Shown here: piece by piece, positions 34,750-39,349 of the stretch | Layout: every line of letters starts with the position of its first letter | How positions within the stretch are numbered: position 1 is the stretch's first letter | Origin: Lingula anatina | Taxonomy: Eukaryota; Brachiopoda; Lingulata; Lingulida; Lingulidae | NCBI RefSeq assembly: GCF_001039355.2 | Contig: NW_019775516.1 | Location: forward strand, 70,743 to 110,091 | Direction: 5' to 3' | DNA: 39,349 bases | The notes under the pieces: generated by a model | Databases searched by the model: none | What the model was told of the DNA's origin: nothing | Seen by the model: only the letters and a program-made list of their open reading frames with translations | Program-made: the position numbers and the translations under genes

Positions 34750-35994
34750 GCGAATGTACTTTTTATATATTGAAAGCCTTCACTAGAAATGTGACCATTT
34801 TAGCGAGACTCTACAGGTGTGATACAGAAAGTATTTTAACTTAAGTGTTAATTGTATGGTTTGGGTGTGCAACTGTAGAAAAAAAATGAGAGGGTCGCAA
34901 ATAAAACAGTCTATCACGAGTGACAGCTGTCATCCTGCTAACGCCTTTTAATTTTTTACCAATCAACTCCAGGGAATAAAAATATATTTAAGATATTTAG
35001 TTTGATGAGGCATGAAATAGAGCAAAAGAAATTGCTTTATATAGAAATATTAAATGCCAGGTAGGCAGAATAGAATGGAAGTGTTTTAGAAGACGCAGAA
35101 GATGCTAGAAAGAAAATGAGATCAATAGGCTCATGGACAAAATTACGGTGTCCAAGGTAGGCTTGAGGCTCTTGGATTTCAGTCGCACCGCTCAGAGAAC
35201 ATCCGGGCATGAAGAACACCAATCACAATCACACCTACAGCATTTCAACAGAAATTGAGCTAGCTATAGGCTATGGTAGTACTCAGTGCTCAAAACACAA
35301 ATCACAACCGCACCTACAGCATTTCAACTGACATTACGTACATATGGCAGCACTCAGTGTTGAAACCCATTGAAAAAGTTACTAGTCGGGTATCTGAAGC
35401 GCTTGTGACGCGAGTTTTAACTCGGTCAGACGTCCACAGGTGTAAACAAACAGCAGGAGGTGCTCTGTGTATTAATCAGCTCGCACACACCCCCTACTTG
35501 ACTTTACAAAGTGACCTCAAACTTAAACGACAGAGATAAACCAGTGCTCATCGCTATCTTCTACAGTGCGTTCAGACACAACAAGAGACCCAAACTATCC
35601 ACATTATACCGTGGCAGCAAGTGACCTTAAGAAGCGTTGATTAAGACACAGCTCCATCTACACCAGTGCCAAGAGATTACTAGCAGGTTTAGATTGGACG
35701 AGAGGGTCAGAGACATAAAAATGAGTTTAAGAATAATTGTTCATTTACCGATATCGCAATTTGACTTAGGCTTCAATCGGCCTTGGTTTTCGCTCCGTGT
35801 CTGAACGCACGTAAATCCTGCACCTTGGACCGTCATAATATCTACCTACAGTGTTGAGGTAGATACATAGGACGCTTGACCCCCTGGCTCAGGTGACTGC
35901 CACGCCCCCCTCGGGCCACCGCTACCCAACGCTACACCTGGCCTAGTAGACAGCACTGTCACAAGCTTCAGAAGTTGTCTCACAGCTCGAGAAG
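34750..35994. other. Upstream region of the ependymin-related gene
   Basis: Contains a tandem duplication of about 75 bp at 35220-35360 (CACCTACAGCATTTCAAC at 35232 and 35311; an ACTCAGTG-TC/GT motif at 35281 and 35353). No TATA box is recognised before 35995. A plus-strand frame at 35273-35539 is not supported by any motif. Confidence 0.5.
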
Positions 35995-37473
35995 ATGTAT
36001 CTGGTTCTGATGGTCGGTCTGGTCCTGGTTGGGGCGACGCTGGGACAGGCACCAATACCGTGCAGTGAGTTAATCGCCTCTTTTCTTCCAAAGAATTACT
36101 AAGGCGGCCTCGTCGGGGCTAAATTTCCGTTGATTCGATTCGTTCCATATAACGGTAGTGAGTGGCCGTATTTAATTAGATTTTACTTTTAAAATAATGT
36201 TTAGTAGATAAAATATCGTGTATAATGAATCACACTGCCACATTTGGATGCAGCGGTGCGTATTTGTAATTTTAAAATCTTAAAAAAGGGGGGAAATTTG
36301 TTATAATGATGTAAAATCTTTTAGTATGAAATCAGCTGTTTATTTTACTGTGTTCTGTACGTTTTTTTTTTGTTTTTTTTTCATTTTCACCCAGAGAGTC
36401 CACCTCAGTGGTCAGCCAATAGGCTCAGGGTAAGTCATTTTTTCTCTTCTATTTTTCCCTAGACAGCCAATACTGTTTTTAAAATACGCGCGTTTGAGGT
36501 GGACACTATGTTCAAGCTGTGTCTGGAGAGGACGGTATGTTCCTGCACCTCTTCCGGGAGAACAATCTTTTTAAGTGACATTTGTCTACTCTGATGGAAT
36601 GAAATAAACATCTTTGAGCGTTTTATTTTTTATTTATTTTATTTATTATTATTTTTATTTATTTATTTATTTTTTTTTTAGCGAGGGGGGGGGGGGTTCC
36701 GCCATTTTGTTTTAAGGGCGAGGGAGAGGGGGGATATCTTTTAACAGAGTACACATACCCATACCCCCGCCAAGGAGGCTCTGTTTGTGTGTCTGTTAGA
36801 TAGCAATATCATTGACATAGTAGTGGGTGGATAATGGTGAATTTTTCAGCTTTTGGGAGGGGGGCAAGTAACAAACTTAGGTTTTGGTGGTAAGCCATTG
36901 ATAATTAATAAATTGATCAAGTCTGTGTTTCTGTTGGAAATATCATGCAAAACGTTATAGAGGGATTTTGATGTAAATGTCAGTAGGCCCACAGATCAGA
37001 AATTAGGTAAACTTAAAATTATGAAATAAATCAAAAATGAAAATTGATTAACTTGAGTTAATCAATTAATTATGTGAATTTAGCTTATTGGTTAACTGAT
37101 GAATAATTAATAATAATAATAACAATTAATGTTAATTGATGAATAATTAATAGTAATACCAATTGGGCTACCTTGGCGGTGGTCTGCACTCTCAGAGTGC
37201 CTTTCTAGTCCTTAAGTTAACCTCAGTGGGATTTCTCTTGCAGTATGACTTTGTGGAGAAGGTGGTGAGAAAGGAGCGCTACCACCACGACGCTGTGTAC
37301 ATGAGAACGCGAAAGACGGAAGAGATCGACGAGGCAGAATCGAAGGAGTTCTACGAGATATTCCGCTTTTATGCTCAGGTAACTGGGTAATTGATTGCTA
37401 CTTGCGGTGTTTCTCTCTCTTCTTCTCTTTTTCTCGCTTTCGCAGATACACATACACACACACACACAAACAC

Positions 37474-37504
<31 letters not shown>

Positions 37505-38706
37505 GAGAGGGAGAGAGAGAGAGAGAAAGAGAGGAAGAGAACTTCTTGTAGCCCTAACAATCCCTTTGTTGCTCCTTAAATCTTTCTATGTCACTTTTAA
37601 TACATTATGGCGCCTGTTTTATTTATTTATTTATTTATTATTATTATTATTTTGTCATTCTTTCGCAACCACTTAAGGAAAAATATTGACAAATACATGT
37701 ATTTGTAACGGAACACAACATACAAAGTGCCCTCTGTTATCAAGTAAACCCTCGTATACAGCACAATACTTATTTCCTTGTTTTGGTTATTGTAGCGCAA
37801 ACAATACATCATCAATCTGAAGACCAAGGTGTGTAATACCACCACCCTCACCCATGACTTCCCGGTGTACGAGGTGTCCCCAGGGGACAGGTTCCTGGGA
37901 GAGTACGTCATTGGGTCCACGGCAGCCCCCGACCAGGGGGTCACCATACAGGAGTGGGGAGGGGTGACCACCCAAGGAAGTGAGTGTAGCGAACACATAC
38001 ATTGATATACATGTACGTAGGCTGGTGCACGCTCTTGTCGTACGCACGCACGCTCGCAAAGCATGCACACACACACACCTGACATACTCACACAAACTTT
38101 CTCACACACACACACACACACACACACACATCACACACACACACACACACACACACTCAAGTTTTCAATATTTTTTAATCTGATTGTTTTTTATTATTAT
38201 CACAGCCAGGTTCGCCGGCGCATGGACGTTGAGTGACTGCATTCTGGTCAAACATGGCTACTTCAGTAACATCACCGGGCCGCTGGAGGAGTCATCGTAA
38301 GTCCACGCGCAATGGGAAGCGGCCAAAGTTGCCGAAAATCTTGCGATTTAGCATAAAGTCAATTCCCGCTTTATTCTATCTCGGATGATCTCAGTAATGT
38401 TGTTAAATGTTGTATTAGCGGACCGTGTGGTAAAAGAGAAAGTGAACGTCAACTGTCCTCATGTTACAGATCTTAGGGGAGGGGAGAGGGGGGAGGGGAC
38501 GGTTGGTGCACGACTTACTTCTTCATCACGGAAAGTTTTCCCTAGCTTAATTTTGTTGACAAACATAGAGAACGGAGCGAGACTGAAAAGAAGTCTGCTT
38601 TCGGCAGCATTCGCTCCCTTGATAATTATTCATAACACTGTTTATGCTTCNACTCTCTCTCTCTCACACACACACACACACTCTCTCTCTCACACACACA
38701 CACACA

Positions 38707-38760
<54 letters not shown>

Positions 38761-39349
38761 AACACACACACACACACACACACACACTCATCACACACAC
38801 ACACACACTCAAGTTTTCAATATTTTTTAATCTGATTGTTTTTTATTATTATCACAGCCAGGTTCGCCGGCGCATGGACGTTGAGTGACTGCATTCTGGT
38901 CAAACATGGCTACTTCAGTAACATCACCGGGCCGCTGGAGGAGTCATCGTAAGTCCACGCGCAATGGGAAGCGGCCAAAGTTGCCGAAAATCTCGCGATT
39001 TAGCATAAAGTCAATCCCCGCTTTATTCTATCTCGGATGATCTCAGTAATGTTGTTAAATGTTGTATTAGCGGACCGTGTGGTAAAAGAGAAAGTGAACG
39101 TCAACTGTCCTCATGTTACAGATCTTAGGGGAGGGGAGAGGGGGAGGGGACGGTTGGTGCATGACTTACTTGTTCATCACCGAAATTTTTCCCTTGCTTA
39201 ATTTTGTTTACAAACATAGAGAACGGAGCGAGACTGAAAAGAAGTCTGCTTTCGGCAGCATTCGCTCCCTTGATGATTATTCATAACACTGTTTATGCTT
39301 CCACTTCAAATTGCAGCAAATTTGTTTGTAAACACGTTACATGTTTCGG
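35995..39349 (+). CDS. Ependymin-related secreted protein, 5' five exons (partial at window end)
   Basis: Coding exons 35995-36064, 36395-36429, 37244-37378, 37796-37979 and 38206-38296 join in frame for 171 codons; the 3' end lies beyond the window. A clean signal peptide (MYLVLMVGLVLVGATLGQA) is followed by CKSPPQW, typical of the family N-terminus. Then come YDFVEKVVRKERYH, a Lys-Thr-Lys-x-Cys strand (INLKTKVCNTTTL) and the FLGEYVIGSTAAPDQGVTIQ-EWGG motif, matching ependymin and EPDR1-like proteins. N-x-S/T sites fit a secreted glycoprotein. Ependymin-related proteins are calcium- or lipid-binding extracellular proteins, numerous in molluscs. Exon 5 is present twice (see 38858-38948). Confidence 0.88.
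36430..37243 (+). other. Ependymin intron 2, no further exon supported
   Basis: A sequence ending GAGAGGACG before GTATGT near 36537 looks donor-like, but exons 2 and 3 already join in phase 0 without it. TTTA and T-runs occur at about 36625-36680, then G-runs. No other feature is seen. Confidence 0.5.
37440..37540. repeat. (CA)n-(GA)n microsatellite
   Basis: CA-rich run followed by a GA-rich run just after the donor of ependymin exon 3. A TTTA tract lies at 37620-37640. The several ORFs here are low complexity. Confidence 0.95.
38098..39349 (+). repeat. 652-bp tandem duplication containing ependymin exon 5
   Basis: Exon 5 (38206-38296) and its flanks recur 652 bp downstream with the exon at 38858-38948. 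The acceptor (TTATCACAG) and donor (GTAAGT) are intact in both copies, and the exonic bases appear identical. Introns differ at only a few sites (for example CTTGCGATTT against CTCGCGATTT). Both copies start in CA-rich microsatellite (38060-38160 and 38660-38815), and an N lies at 38651. Exon length is 91, not a multiple of three, so including both would shift frame and hit TGA after about ten codons. Confidence 0.92.

Noticed and set aside
36430-36540. Extra ependymin exon ending at a GTATGT donor
   Set aside because: Exons 2 and 3 already join in phase and match the family without it.

Overview
The window is animal genomic DNA: AT-rich, intron-rich, with GT-AG splice sites, many microsatellites, miniature transposons and a tRNA-derived SINE-like sequence. 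Gene content (GRAMD4, a ROCO GTPase, a galectin-like fragment, a somatomedin-B-like secreted protein, an ependymin-related protein) and repeat style suggest an invertebrate, most likely a lophotrochozoan such as a mollusc. The species is not identified. Short N runs at 5865, 15661, 18428-18452 and 38651 show this is a draft assembly.

Layout. (1) 391-16894, plus strand: a GRAMD4-like gene of 18 coding exons whose phases all join, giving 613 codons. Its exon 8 is preceded by three truncated copies of its own acceptor and 5' end, so four 3' splice sites lie in a row. (2) In its 7.2-kb intron 13, on the minus strand, sits a two-exon gene (7967-11462) encoding leucine-rich repeats, a Roc GTPase, a COR-like region and a C-terminal CARD-like domain, 1069 aa. 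Two further minus-strand exons (13061-13528) encode the end of a galectin-like domain. (3) 18076-25448: gene-poor and repeat-rich, with a collapsed G/C tract and gap, a 67-bp minisatellite, a 1.3/1.8-kb duplicated segment, TTAA-flanked MITEs and a terminal-inverted-repeat element. (4) 25449-29173, plus strand: a TATA-box gene for a secreted 865-aa protein with fifteen 15-residue repeats and a somatomedin-B-like cysteine module. (5) 29174-35994: intergenic repeats, including a SINE-like sequence. (6) 35995 to the window end: the first five coding exons of an ependymin-related secreted protein, with exon 5 duplicated in tandem.

The genes do not form an operon. The main functional theme is intron 13 of GRAMD4. 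In mammals GRAMD4 is linked to apoptosis and innate signalling, and here it hosts an antisense gene that pairs LRRs and a Roc-COR GTPase with a death-fold domain. That architecture looks like an innate-immune sensor or scaffold and is the best candidate for something undescribed. All exon models come from reading splice sites and frames by eye; no searches were run.
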